A DNA stretch of 64,000 nucleotides, taken from positions 41,670 through 105,669 of the forward strand of contig NZ_JAKWBE010000031.1 in the NCBI RefSeq assembly GCF_022513565.1, given 5' to 3'. Every line of letters starts with the position of its first letter. Position 1 is the first letter of the stretch. Positions 1 to 8,116 of this stretch are shown here, one piece after another. The stretch comes from Streptomyces gilvus. Its GTDB lineage: Bacteria; Actinomycetota; Actinomycetes; Streptomycetales; Streptomycetaceae. The position numbers and the translations under genes were made by a program. A model generated the notes under the pieces. It searched no databases, was not told the origin of the DNA, and saw only the letters and a program-made list of their open reading frames with translations.

Positions 1-344
1 GCGGAGAACCACACCGAGCTGTAGACGTGGAAGAGGCCGAGCCTGTCGTAGATGGGCGCGAGGAAGGTGTGCGCCTTGCGGAAGTCGGCGACCTTGGTGG
101 CGTCGATGCCGGACTGCGGGATCAGCGAGCCGGGGATGGCGCCGAGGGAGACGAGCAGGAGCAGCAGCAGCGCGACCCGCATGGAGGTCAGCTGCCGCCA
201 GAACCAGCGGGCCCAGCCGATCACGCCCAGGGAGGGCAGGTTCGGCAGGTCCTCCTTGGGCGCGGTGGACAGCTGGGAGCCGGCGGCGCCGAGGTCCGGG
301 TCCTCGGCCCGCTCGGGGGTCGTACCGGTTGTGGTCTTGCTCAT
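1..344 (-). CDS. resB: Cytochrome c biogenesis protein ResB (partial, N-terminal part)
   Basis: N-terminal 114 residues of a ResB-family membrane protein; the rest lies beyond the window edge. ResB works with ResC/CcsA to deliver heme to apocytochrome c on the outer face of the membrane (system II). After an acidic, proline-containing leader, the sequence has a WFWRQLTSMRVALLLLLLVS stretch that looks like the first membrane segment, followed by the family-like IPQSGID motif. The ATG at 344 lies three bases after the stop of ccdA, so the two are almost certainly co-transcribed in the order tlpA-ccdA-resB. Assignment rests on the motif and neighbourhood. Confidence 0.88.
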   Translation of the reverse strand, partial: MSKTTTGTTPERAEDPDLGAAGSQLSTAPKEDLPNLPSLGVIGWARWFWRQLTSMRVALLLLLLVSLGAIPGSLIPQSGIDATKVADFRKAHTFLAPIYDRLGLFHVYSSVWFS

Positions 345-347
345 CGA

Positions 348-1118
348 TCAGATCCCCACGGTGAAGCCGGCGGACCAGGACTGCATGTCCTGCACGATGC
401 GGTCCCAGGCGCCGGTGACGAGGAGCAGACCGGTCACGATCATCATCGTGCCGCCGATCCGCATCACCCAGACATAGTGGCGCTTGACCCAGCCGAAGGC
501 GCCGAGCGCCTTGCGGAAGGCGACCGCGGCGAGCACGAAGGGCACGCCGAGGCCGAGGCAGTAGGCGACGGTCAGTATCGCGCCCCGTCCGGCGCTGGAC
601 TGCTGGGAGGACAGGGCCAGTACGGAGGCGAGCGTGGGTCCGATGCAGGGCGTCCAGCCGATGCCGAACAGGGCGCCCAGCACGGGGGCGCCGGCGAGAC
701 CGGCCACGGGCCGCTTGTGGAAGCGGAACTCACGCTGGGTCATCCAGGGCATCAGGCCCATGAAGAAGACACCCATGAGGATCATGAGCACGCCCAGCAC
801 CTTGGACAGGATCCCCTTGTTGTCCTGCAGGGTGTCGCCGAAGAAGCCGAACAGGGCGCCGCTGGAGACGAACACGGCGGTGAAGCCGAGCACGAACAGG
901 GAGGCGCCGGCGACCATGCGTCCGCGCCGGGCCTCGGCGAGGTCGGTGCCGGTGACGCCGGTGACGTAGGAGAGGTAGCCGGGGACGAGCGGGAGGACGC
1001 ACGGGGAGAAGAAGGAGACGAGTCCGCCGAGCAGCGCGATGGGCAGGGCGGCCAGCAGGGCGCCGTTGAGCACCGTGCCGTTGTAGCCCGTCGCGGCGAG
1101 CGTGGTGACCGATGTCAC
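348..1118 (-). CDS. ccdA: CcdA-type thiol-disulfide transporter
   Basis: Polytopic membrane protein of about 256 residues that passes electrons from cytoplasmic thioredoxin across the membrane to keep cytochrome c heme-site cysteines reduced. Two conserved half-repeat cysteine motifs are visible, SFFSPCVLPLVPGYL near the N-terminus and GIGWTPCIGPTLASVL in the middle, and about six hydrophobic segments. I chose the GTG at 1118 because GGAG lies seven bases upstream and the gene then begins one base after the tlpA stop; a TTG at 1133 would overlap tlpA. It is followed at once by resB. Confidence 0.93.
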   Translation of the reverse strand: MTSVTTLAATGYNGTVLNGALLAALPIALLGGLVSFFSPCVLPLVPGYLSYVTGVTGTDLAEARRGRMVAGASLFVLGFTAVFVSSGALFGFFGDTLQDNKGILSKVLGVLMILMGVFFMGLMPWMTQREFRFHKRPVAGLAGAPVLGALFGIGWTPCIGPTLASVLALSSQQSSAGRGAILTVAYCLGLGVPFVLAAVAFRKALGAFGWVKRHYVWVMRIGGTMMIVTGLLLVTGAWDRIVQDMQSWSAGFTVGI

Positions 1119-1119
1119 G

Positions 1120-1737
1120 TCACTTCTCCGCAAGGACCGGGTCGATCATGCCGCGCAGCTTGTCCTCGCTGAGCGCGGCCAGCGAGCGGGCGGCGATCCT
1201 GCCCTCGCGGTCCAGGACGAGCGTGGAGGGCACCGCCTGCGGGTTGAGGGTGCCCTTCTTGAAGCGGAGCATCAGCTTGCCGGTGGGGTCGTAGAGGCTG
1301 GGGAAGGTGACGCCCATCTGCTTCTCGAAGGCGACCGCGTTCTGGACGCTGGTGTCGCGGGTGTTGATGCCGACGAACTGGACGCCCTTGGCCTTGAGGC
1401 TCTCGTAGACCTTCTCCAGGCCCGGCGCCTCGGCGCGGCAGGGGGCGCACCAGGAGCCCCACACGTTGAGGACGACGACCTTGCCCTTGTAGGAGGCGAC
1501 GTCGAGCTGCTGCCCGTTGACCGTCTTGCCGGACAGGTCGGGCGCGGCGGCGCGCTCCCCCTTCTTGGCGGTGGAGATGCCGTCCTTGCCCATGACGAAG
1601 TTGGTGTCACCGCCTCCGCCGGAGGTGCCCCCGGAGCTGCACGCGGACAGGGTCAGCGCCGAGGCCGCGGCGACTGCGGTGAGCAGAACGGCACGGCTGC
1701 GCCTCGAGCGCAGGGGAACACGGCTGGCGGCACTCAT
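1120..1737 (-). CDS. TlpA/ResA-like lipoprotein thioredoxin
   Basis: Membrane-anchored extracytoplasmic thiol reductase, 205 residues, the likely partner of CcdA in reducing apocytochrome c. A signal peptide ends in a lipobox LSAC with the lipidated Cys at residue 33, then a Gly/Ser linker and a thioredoxin fold with the redox motif WCAPC (Cys97 and Cys100). The ATG at 1737 is the only start giving a proper lipoprotein signal. It lies between the deacetylase-like gene upstream and ccdA downstream, with one base between its stop and the ccdA start. Confidence 0.93.
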   Translation of the reverse strand: MSAASRVPLRSRRSRAVLLTAVAAASALTLSACSSGGTSGGGGDTNFVMGKDGISTAKKGERAAAPDLSGKTVNGQQLDVASYKGKVVVLNVWGSWCAPCRAEAPGLEKVYESLKAKGVQFVGINTRDTSVQNAVAFEKQMGVTFPSLYDPTGKLMLRFKKGTLNPQAVPSTLVLDREGRIAARSLAALSEDKLRGMIDPVLAEK

Positions 1738-1814
1738 GTGAAAAGTTTCGCATGTCCGTTCCGGGGATCTTGCCCGCCCCCCTCGCGGGCCCGGAAGGGC
1801 CAAGAAGGCCCAGT

Positions 1815-3098
1815 TCAGGCGGCCTGTCCGGTGGGTGAGGACGAGGAGGAGGGGGCCGGCCGCAGGAAGGTCTTCCAGCCGCCCGCCGGGGCCCGCCCGA
1901 CCTCGAGCGTACGGAGCTTGGCGAGCACCTCCGGCTTCTGCACGTCCATCCAGTCGACGAACTGCCGGAAGGAGACCAGCCGTACGTCCGCGCCCTTCTC
2001 CTTCTCCCGGGCGATGTGCTTGAACGCCTCCTCGACGGCGTCCATGTAGATGCCGCCGTTCCAGTGCTCGAAGTGGTTGCCGATGAAGAAGGGCGCCCGG
2101 TTTGTCTCGTATGCCCGCTGGAAGCCGGATATGTACGCCTGCGCGGACTGGGTACGCCAGCCCGGGTAGTTGTAGGCGGGCGCCTTGGTCGAGTTCACCG
2201 ACTGGTTGGCGAGCATGTTGTAGTCCATCGACAGGACCTCGAAGGACCGGCCGGGGAACGGGATCTGCTGCAGCGGCAGGTCCCACACGCCCAGCTTCTT
2301 GTCCGGCCACACCTGCCGGCCGCCGGGCGAGGAGGCGTCGTAGCGCCAGCCGAGCGACCTGGCGGTGGGCAGCAGGTTGTTCTGGCCGAGCAGACAGGGC
2401 GTACGGCCGCCGACCAGCTCCTTGTCGTAGTCGAAGGGGAGCGAGGGCAGGTCACTCCAGCCGGTGTTGGTGCGCCACTGCTTCACGAACGCCTTGGCCT
2501 GCTGGATCTCGCTGCGCCACTGCGCGGGCGTCCAGTTGCCGACGGTGCCGTGGCCGGAGCAGAAGTGGCCGTTGAAGTGGGTGCCGATCTCGTGGCCCTC
2601 GAGCCAGGCGCGGCGGACGTTGGTGAGCGTCGCCCTGACGTGCTCGTCGGTGAGGTAGCCGATGTCGGAGGCGCCGCGCGGGTTGTTCGGCGGGTCGTAG
2701 AGCCGCTTCTTCGACTCGGGCAGCAGGTAGAGCCCGGACAGGAAGAAGGTCATGGACGCGCCGTGCTGCTGGGCGAGGTCGAGGAAGCGCGGGAAGAGGC
2801 CGTTGCCCACCTCACCGGCGCCGTCCCAGGAGAAGATGACGAACTGGGGCGGGGTCTGGCCGGGCTCCAGGGGCTCGGGCTTGGCCGGCTGGTGGGGCTG
2901 CTTACCGCTGAAGGAGGTCGAGCCGTCGCCGATGGGCCTGGCGGGATGGGCCGTACTCCCGGACTTCTCGCCGCCCTTGGAACCCGAGGCGGGGTGCGGT
3001 CCGTCTGACGGTTTGAGGGTGCCGCAGCCGGCGAGTCCGGCGGCCGCCGCGGCTCCCGCGCCCAGCCCGAGCATTCCCCTGCGAGAGAGTGCGCGCAT
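1815..3098 (-). CDS. Polysaccharide deacetylase-like lipoprotein
   Basis: Exported protein of 427 residues. The N-terminus carries twin arginines (SRRGMLGLGAG) and a lipobox ending LAGC, consistent with Tat export and lipid anchoring. The body resembles NodB/polysaccharide deacetylases in overall order: a FVIFSWDGAGE segment at the expected metal Asp position, then GHEIGTHFNGHFCSG with the His pair. Substrate is unknown; cell-wall glycan is a guess. It sits between the histidine phosphatase and the cytochrome c maturation genes, but a 141-base gap on its 5' side suggests its own promoter. Catalytic competence cannot be judged from motifs alone. Confidence 0.8.
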   Translation of the reverse strand: MRALSRRGMLGLGAGAAAAAGLAGCGTLKPSDGPHPASGSKGGEKSGSTAHPARPIGDGSTSFSGKQPHQPAKPEPLEPGQTPPQFVIFSWDGAGEVGNGLFPRFLDLAQQHGASMTFFLSGLYLLPESKKRLYDPPNNPRGASDIGYLTDEHVRATLTNVRRAWLEGHEIGTHFNGHFCSGHGTVGNWTPAQWRSEIQQAKAFVKQWRTNTGWSDLPSLPFDYDKELVGGRTPCLLGQNNLLPTARSLGWRYDASSPGGRQVWPDKKLGVWDLPLQQIPFPGRSFEVLSMDYNMLANQSVNSTKAPAYNYPGWRTQSAQAYISGFQRAYETNRAPFFIGNHFEHWNGGIYMDAVEEAFKHIAREKEKGADVRLVSFRQFVDWMDVQKPEVLAKLRTLEVGRAPAGGWKTFLRPAPSSSSSPTGQAA

Positions 3099-3193
3099 TC
3101 CAACCCCGATTCGTCATGTGCTCTGGTGGTCACCCCTTCAGAGGACATGACGAACGGAGAGGTTCCTCGCGATCACACTAATCCCGCAATAAA

Positions 3194-3209
3194 TGTCACG
3201 AACGTGTCA
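3194..3209. promoter_or_regulatory. TGTCACGAAC-type motif upstream of deacetylase gene
   Basis: The 16-mer TGTCACGAACGTGTCA lies about 100 bases upstream of the deacetylase-like gene. A nearly identical 16-mer (14 of 16 positions, same orientation relative to its gene) lies 46 bases upstream of the secreted protein gene starting at 9685. The surrounding intergenic stretch is noticeably AT-richer than average. A shared regulator is an inference only. Confidence 0.35.
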
Positions 3210-3239
3210 TAAGACACAAGATGAACGGCCTGTGCGGGC

Positions 3240-3923
3240 TCAGGCGCCGAAAGCCTTGCTCTTGCCCTTCGCCGGCTTGGCGCCCGCGAGGAGATGAGCG
3301 GGCACCAGATCGCGGGCCGGCTCGGTGTAGCCGACGGACACGATCTTGTCGCCCCGGTAGGTGAAGCTCGTCAGCGAGGCCAGGGTGCACTGCCGCTTGC
3401 GCGGGTCGTGCCACAGCCGCCGCTTCTCGACGTAGGAGCGCACGGTCCAGATGGGCAGCTGATGACTGACCAGCACCGCCTCGTGCCCCCGCGCCTGCTC
3501 CTTGGCGGAGTCCAGCGCCTGCATCATCCGTACGACGATGTCGACGTACGGCTCGCCCCAGGACGGCTTGAACGGGTTGACGAGGTACTTCCAGTTCGCC
3601 GGCTGCCGGAGCGCGCCGTCGCCGACGCCGAAGGTCTTTCCCTGGAAGATGTTGTCGGCCTCGATGAGCCGCTCGTCGGAGGCGAGGGGCAGCCCGTGCG
3701 CCTTGGCGATCGGCGTGGCCGTCTCCTGCGCCCGCTCCAGCGGCGAGGCGCAGACGTACGTCACGTCCCGGGAGGCGAGGTGCTCGGCGACCCGGTCGGC
3801 CATCCGCCGCCCGAGCTCCGAGAGGTGGTACCCGGCGAGACGGCCGTAGAGGACCCCGTCCGGGTTGTCGACCTCCCCGTGCCGCATGACGTGTACGACC
3901 GTGATGTCCTGCTGCTCGCTCAT
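3240..3923 (-). CDS. Histidine phosphatase / phosphoglycerate mutase family protein
   Basis: Soluble protein of 227 residues with the histidine phosphatase signature VMRHGE (catalytic His15, Arg14), and later the second catalytic region around LVSHQLPIW. It would transfer or hydrolyse a phosphate through a phospho-His intermediate; the substrate is not evident. The ATG at 3923 overlaps the hemL stop by four bases (ATGA), so it is translationally coupled to hemL and probably belongs to the same operon. True glycolytic mutase activity is unlikely given this context. Confidence 0.9.
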   Translation of the reverse strand: MSEQQDITVVHVMRHGEVDNPDGVLYGRLAGYHLSELGRRMADRVAEHLASRDVTYVCASPLERAQETATPIAKAHGLPLASDERLIEADNIFQGKTFGVGDGALRQPANWKYLVNPFKPSWGEPYVDIVVRMMQALDSAKEQARGHEAVLVSHQLPIWTVRSYVEKRRLWHDPRKRQCTLASLTSFTYRGDKIVSVGYTEPARDLVPAHLLAGAKPAKGKSKAFGA

Positions 3924-5239
3924 GCTGCTGTGGCCTCCGCCGCCGCTCGGGCCGCCGCCGGGAGGGCGTCGGCGATGCGCTGCACGGCCTGTTCGTCGTG
4001 GGCCGTGGACACGAACCAGGACTCGAAGGACGAGGGCGGGAGGTAGACGCCCTCCGCCAGCATCGAGTGGAAGAAGGCGGTGAAGCGGAAGGACTCCTGC
4101 GCCTTCGCGTCCTCGTAGTCACGCACCGAGCGGTCCGTGAAGAAGACGGAGAACATGTTGGAGGCGCTCTGCAGCCGGTGCGCGACGCCCTCCTTGGTGA
4201 GCGCCTCGGTGACCAGCGCCTGGATCCGCTGCGACACGGCGTTGACCTTGTCGTAGGCGGCGTCGTCGAGCAGGCGCAGCTGGGCGAGGCCGGCCGCGGT
4301 GGCGACCGGGTTCCCGGAGAGGGTGCCGGCCTGGTAGACGGGCCCGGCGGGGGCGAGGTGCTCCATGACGTCCTGCCGGCCGCCGAAGGCCGCGGCCGGG
4401 AAGCCGCCGCCCATGACCTTGCCGAAGGTCATGAGATCCGGCCGCACCCCGTCGATGCCGTACCACCCGGCGCGACTCGTCCGGAAGCCGGTCATGACCT
4501 CGTCGGAGATGAACAGCGCGCCGTTCTCGGCGCAGGCGTCCTTCAGCCCCTGGTTGAACCCGGGCCGCGGCGGCACGACGCCCATGTTGCCGGGCGAGGC
4601 CTCGGTGATCACGCAGGCGATCTCGCCCGGGTGCCGGTGGAAGGCCTCGTTCACGGCCTCGAGGTCGTTGTACGGCAGCACGATCGTGTCGCCGGCCTGG
4701 GCACCGGTGACCCCGGGGGTGTCGGGCAGGGCGAACGTGGCCACCCCGCTGCCGGCGGCGGCGAGCAGCGAGTCGACGTGACCGTGGTAACACCCGGCGA
4801 ACTTGATCACCTTGGAGCGGCGGGTGAAGCCGCGGGCGAGCCGGATGGCGCTCATGGTCGCCTCGGTGCCGCTGCTGACCAGCCGTACCTGCTCGACGGG
4901 CGCCACCCGGGCGACGATCTCCTCGGCGAGCGCGACCTCGCCCTCACCGGGCGTGCCGAAGGAGGTACCGCGCGAGACGGCGTCCTGAACGGCGGCGATG
5001 ACCTCGGGGTGGGAGTGGCCGAGGATCATGGGCCCCCAGGAGCACACGAGGTCCACGTAGTCCCGGCCGTCCGCGTCCGTCAGATACGCGCCCCGGCCCG
5101 ACACCATGAACCGGGGCGTACCGCCCACCGCCCGGAAGGCGCGCACCGGGGAGTTCACGCCGCCGGGCGTGACGGCGGCCGCGCGGTCGAACAGCGCCTG
5201 CGACACGGGGGCTTCGTATGGATATGGCAGTTCGCTCAT
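3920..5239 (-). CDS. hemL: Glutamate-1-semialdehyde 2,1-aminomutase
   Basis: PLP enzyme of 439 residues that converts glutamate-1-semialdehyde to 5-aminolevulinate, the step after HemA in the C5 heme pathway. Family features are VTPGGVNSPVRAF near the N-terminus, GTEATMSAIRLARG, the ISDEVMTGFR region with the PLP Asp, and the Schiff-base Lys274 in TFGKVMGGG. The start at 5239 (MSELPYPYEAP) matches the usual N-terminus. It heads a minus-strand run with the histidine phosphatase. hemA, hemC, hemD and hemB lie about 40 kb away in this window. Confidence 0.97.
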   Translation of the reverse strand: MSELPYPYEAPVSQALFDRAAAVTPGGVNSPVRAFRAVGGTPRFMVSGRGAYLTDADGRDYVDLVCSWGPMILGHSHPEVIAAVQDAVSRGTSFGTPGEGEVALAEEIVARVAPVEQVRLVSSGTEATMSAIRLARGFTRRSKVIKFAGCYHGHVDSLLAAAGSGVATFALPDTPGVTGAQAGDTIVLPYNDLEAVNEAFHRHPGEIACVITEASPGNMGVVPPRPGFNQGLKDACAENGALFISDEVMTGFRTSRAGWYGIDGVRPDLMTFGKVMGGGFPAAAFGGRQDVMEHLAPAGPVYQAGTLSGNPVATAAGLAQLRLLDDAAYDKVNAVSQRIQALVTEALTKEGVAHRLQSASNMFSVFFTDRSVRDYEDAKAQESFRFTAFFHSMLAEGVYLPPSSFESWFVSTAHDEQAVQRIADALPAAARAAAEATAA

Positions 5240-5624
5240 GACCTGCGGCTTCTCCGACCTCTCGGGCTGGGCGGGCTCCGGTTGCCCGGTGACCTCCCCA
5301 GGGTAGGTCAGCCGGGCGCGGCGGCAGCGGGGCACCGCCACCGCCCCTCTGCTGACCCGAGAAACAGTCGTGGCCCGAAGTGATCTGCGAAACTGGGACC
5401 CGATACACACACCTCGAACGGCCCTGTCGTACGTATAGGAGTGCGTACGGATGTACGGCTGACGTACGACCGGGTGTACGGAGGCTTGTTCAGGGGCTGC
5501 GAAGATCCTGCGGACAGGTGTTTCAACGCACGTTTCGGCGGGCGGCCGTGGGGGAGGTCACTGACACGATGATCGGGTTGCGCGGCGGGGGCCACGCGTC
5601 CTAGAAAAGCAGTCGGGTGGAGAT
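5240..5624. other. Divergent intergenic region between hemL and an unknown gene
   Basis: No gene seen in about 385 bases. The stretch 5428-5485 is dense in CGTACG/GTACG words (at least five in under 60 bases), which may mark overlapping promoter or operator elements for hemL on the left and the unknown gene on the right. No convincing terminator or riboswitch-like fold was recognised by eye. Confidence 0.4.
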
Positions 5625-6263
5625 ATGCATCGCGGTGGCGGACTGGGCGAGGGGACTGACGACCTGGGTCCTCGACGGGCCCAGCGGGGAAGGCACCGAC
5701 GCGAGGCGGAGGAAGCTACCGAGACACGTCAGGGACAGGGTGTACCGAGTGAGCCCGAACCGTTCGACCGGCGGACCGACCGCCGGCTCGACCGGCTGCG
5801 GGCGGGGAGCAGGAATGGTGGTCGGGTGGGGGTGACGTACAAGTACTTCGGCGCGCCGGACGGCGCGACCGCGGCCCGCGTCCCGATCTCGATGCGCCCC
5901 GAGGAACTCGGCGGCGACGAGCTCGGCATGAACGGCATGTTCACGAAGATCAAGCCGGAAACGATGGCGGCGATGGTCCTCACGGGCATAGAAGGCGTAC
6001 CCCTGCACAAGGTCCCGCCCCTGGAACTCGTCGTCCTGCACCCCGACTACGCCGTGGTCAAGCTCCCCATGACGGTCGTCGACCCCCTGCGCGGCATCGG
6101 CGAGGAGGCGGTCGGCGCGGCGGCCTTCATCTGGTCGACGGTCCCGGACCGGGGCGGCCCCCGGGACGCGTTCAACGTGTACCAACTGCTCCACGAGTGG
6201 CAGGACTTCAGCCATCGCCTGCATGAGGCGGGGCATCAGCCGTACTGCCTGGTGTGGCCCTGA
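5625..6263 (+). CDS. Conserved protein of unknown function
   Basis: The 3' two thirds encodes a compact domain starting VTYKYFG and containing PISMRPEELGGDELG and PLHKVPPLELVVLHPDYAVVKLP with a C-terminal QLLHEWQDFSHRLHEAGH. I do not recognise the family and see no signal peptide or membrane segment. The frame is open from an ATG at 5625, giving a 212-residue protein with an Arg/Glu-rich, probably disordered N-terminal 70 residues; a GTG at 5832 would give only the 143-residue conserved-looking domain. The true start is uncertain. It is transcribed away from hemL. Confidence 0.6.
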   Translation: MHRGGGLGEGTDDLGPRRAQRGRHRREAEEATETRQGQGVPSEPEPFDRRTDRRLDRLRAGSRNGGRVGVTYKYFGAPDGATAARVPISMRPEELGGDELGMNGMFTKIKPETMAAMVLTGIEGVPLHKVPPLELVVLHPDYAVVKLPMTVVDPLRGIGEEAVGAAAFIWSTVPDRGGPRDAFNVYQLLHEWQDFSHRLHEAGHQPYCLVWP

Positions 6264-6296
6264 GCCGCGGTTCTCGCTGTTGTCGGGGAGGGGACG

Positions 6297-7148
6297 TCAG
6301 GCCGAGTAGTGGCCGGCCTCGGCGCCCAGGACGTTCAGCAGGTCCAGGGCCTCGGCGCTGCGGGATCCCGGTGGCGCCGTGTAGAGCACCAGGTACTGGT
6401 CGCGGTCGGTGAGGCTGAGCGTGTCGCAGTCGACGGTGACCTCGCCGACCGTCGGATGGCGGAAGGTCTTGGTGAGCATCGGCGCGGCCTGTACGTCGTG
6501 CCGTTCCCACAGCCGGGCGAAGTGGGGGCTGCCGGTGCGCAGTTCGTCGACCAGTCCGGTCACGTCCTGATCCGCCGGGTAGCGCGCGACGGTGGTGCGG
6601 AGCTGTGTGACCACGTGGTACCGGAACTCGGCGGCGTCGGAGATCCCGTACGGCGTGGCACCGTCCCGTGCCGGCCCGAGGAACGCACGGCGCGCGAGAT
6701 TGCGGTCCCTCGGGGCCAGCGGTGCGAAGTCCTCCATGAGCGCGGCCGCGAGGTCGTTCCACGCGAGCACCTCGAAGACGGCGGATATCACGAAGCCGGC
6801 CGTCCGCGGGAGCCGTTCGAGGAGCGCGAGGATGCTCGGGCGGACGTCGCGCCGGTGCAGCCCGGCACGGGCCGGCGCCGTCCCCGCGAGGACGTGGAGG
6901 TGGCCGGACTCGGCGTCGGTGAGCCGTAGCGCGCCCGCGATCCCGGCAAGGACCTCGGCCGACGGTCGCGGCGCCCTGCCCTGCTCGAGCCGGACGTAGT
7001 ACTCGGTGGAGATGTGCGCGAGGACCGCGACCTCCTCGCGGCGCAGACCGGGGGTGCGGCGCCGGGGTCCGGTGGGCAGGCCGACGTCCTGTGGGCACAG
7101 CCGCTCGCGACGGCTGCGGAGGAACGCCCCGAGTTCCTGTTTGTCCAT
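6297..7148 (-). CDS. XRE-family transcriptional regulator with MmyB-like sensor domain
   Basis: DNA-binding protein of 283 residues. The N-terminal helix-turn-helix (about residues 5-75) has the RRRTPGLRREEVAVLAHIS signature of the MmyB-like regulators, and the C-terminal domain (about residues 100-270, with FEVLAWNDLAAAL and the HPTVGEVTVDCDTL motif) matches the fatty-acid-binding PAS-like fold described for MmyB. It is divergent from a short-chain dehydrogenase with only 87 bases between starts, the standard arrangement in which such a regulator represses the adjacent oxidoreductase. Ligand unknown. Confidence 0.92.
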   Translation of the reverse strand: MDKQELGAFLRSRRERLCPQDVGLPTGPRRRTPGLRREEVAVLAHISTEYYVRLEQGRAPRPSAEVLAGIAGALRLTDAESGHLHVLAGTAPARAGLHRRDVRPSILALLERLPRTAGFVISAVFEVLAWNDLAAALMEDFAPLAPRDRNLARRAFLGPARDGATPYGISDAAEFRYHVVTQLRTTVARYPADQDVTGLVDELRTGSPHFARLWERHDVQAAPMLTKTFRHPTVGEVTVDCDTLSLTDRDQYLVLYTAPPGSRSAEALDLLNVLGAEAGHYSA

Positions 7149-7235
7149 ACGCCCAGTGTGCGCGCGGCACGGCGGCGGATCCTGGTACAGCCTGTGCCTG
7201 TATCCGGCCGGCGGCCGACCGGAGGCTTGGGTGTC

Positions 7236-8090
7236 ATGACGAACCCCACTCACAAACCGAACAGCCCGAACACCACTCACAGCCTGGACACCGCGCACAG
7301 CCTGGACACCGCGCACAGCGCCCACAGCGCACCCGTCGGCCTGCTCACCGGCAAGGTCGTGTTCATCACCGGCGCCAGCCGCGGTATCGGGGCGGCCGCG
7401 GCCCGGCTCTTCGCCGCCGAGGGCGCCGCCGTCGTGCTCGCCGCCCGCGGCACCGACGCCCTGGAGCGGATCGTGAAGGAGATCCGCGCCGAAGGCCGTG
7501 TCGCCGACGCCGTCACCCTGGACCTCGCCGATCCCGCGAGCATCCGCGCCGCTGTCGACCACGTCGGGGAACTGCACGGACGGCTCGACGGCGCCTTCAA
7601 CAACGGCGCGGCCATCCAGCAGCCGGGCCCGCTCGACACCACCAGCGACGAGGACATCGACGCGCAGTTCGCCGTGAACTTCCGCTCGCACTGGACCGCC
7701 ATGAACGCCGAGGCCGCGCTCATGCGCCGTACCGGCGGAGGGGCGATCGTCAACACCTCCAGCATCGGCAGCCGCCGCGCCAACCCCGTCCTGCCCGCCT
7801 ACGGCGCCATGAAGCGCGCGCTCAACAGCATCACCGAGACAGCGGCCAAAACTTGGGGCCCGGAGGGCATCCGCGTCAACGGCATCACCCCCGGCGGCAC
7901 GGCCACCGAGATGATCGACGCGTGGGAGGCGGCGACCCCGGGCGTCGTCGAGGCCAACAACGCGGCCACCCCGCTGGGCCGCATGGCCGAGCCCCGCGAG
8001 GTGGCCGAGGCCGCCGCGTGGCTGCTCAGCGACCGCGCCTCCTACGTGACCGGCGCCATCGTCCCCGTCGACGGCGGCGCCGGCGCCTGA
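7236..8090 (+). CDS. Short-chain dehydrogenase/reductase
   Basis: NAD(P)-dependent oxidoreductase of 284 residues, classical SDR. The dinucleotide motif TGASRGIG follows LLTGKVVFI; the NNGA-type segment is FNNGAA; the catalytic pair is Tyr and Lys in YGAMK, preceded by NTSS; it ends with the usual VPVDGG. The N-terminus is unusual: before the fold are about 35 residues rich in Thr, His, Ser and Asp, encoded partly by two perfect 18-bp direct repeats at 7278-7313. A start further in would remove this tail. Probably controlled by the divergent MmyB-like regulator. Confidence 0.93.
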   Translation: MTNPTHKPNSPNTTHSLDTAHSLDTAHSAHSAPVGLLTGKVVFITGASRGIGAAAARLFAAEGAAVVLAARGTDALERIVKEIRAEGRVADAVTLDLADPASIRAAVDHVGELHGRLDGAFNNGAAIQQPGPLDTTSDEDIDAQFAVNFRSHWTAMNAEAALMRRTGGGAIVNTSSIGSRRANPVLPAYGAMKRALNSITETAAKTWGPEGIRVNGITPGGTATEMIDAWEAATPGVVEANNAATPLGRMAEPREVAEAAAWLLSDRASYVTGAIVPVDGGAGA

Positions 8091-8116
8091 CGACAGCGGC
8101 CCCTGCCCCGGCGCTC

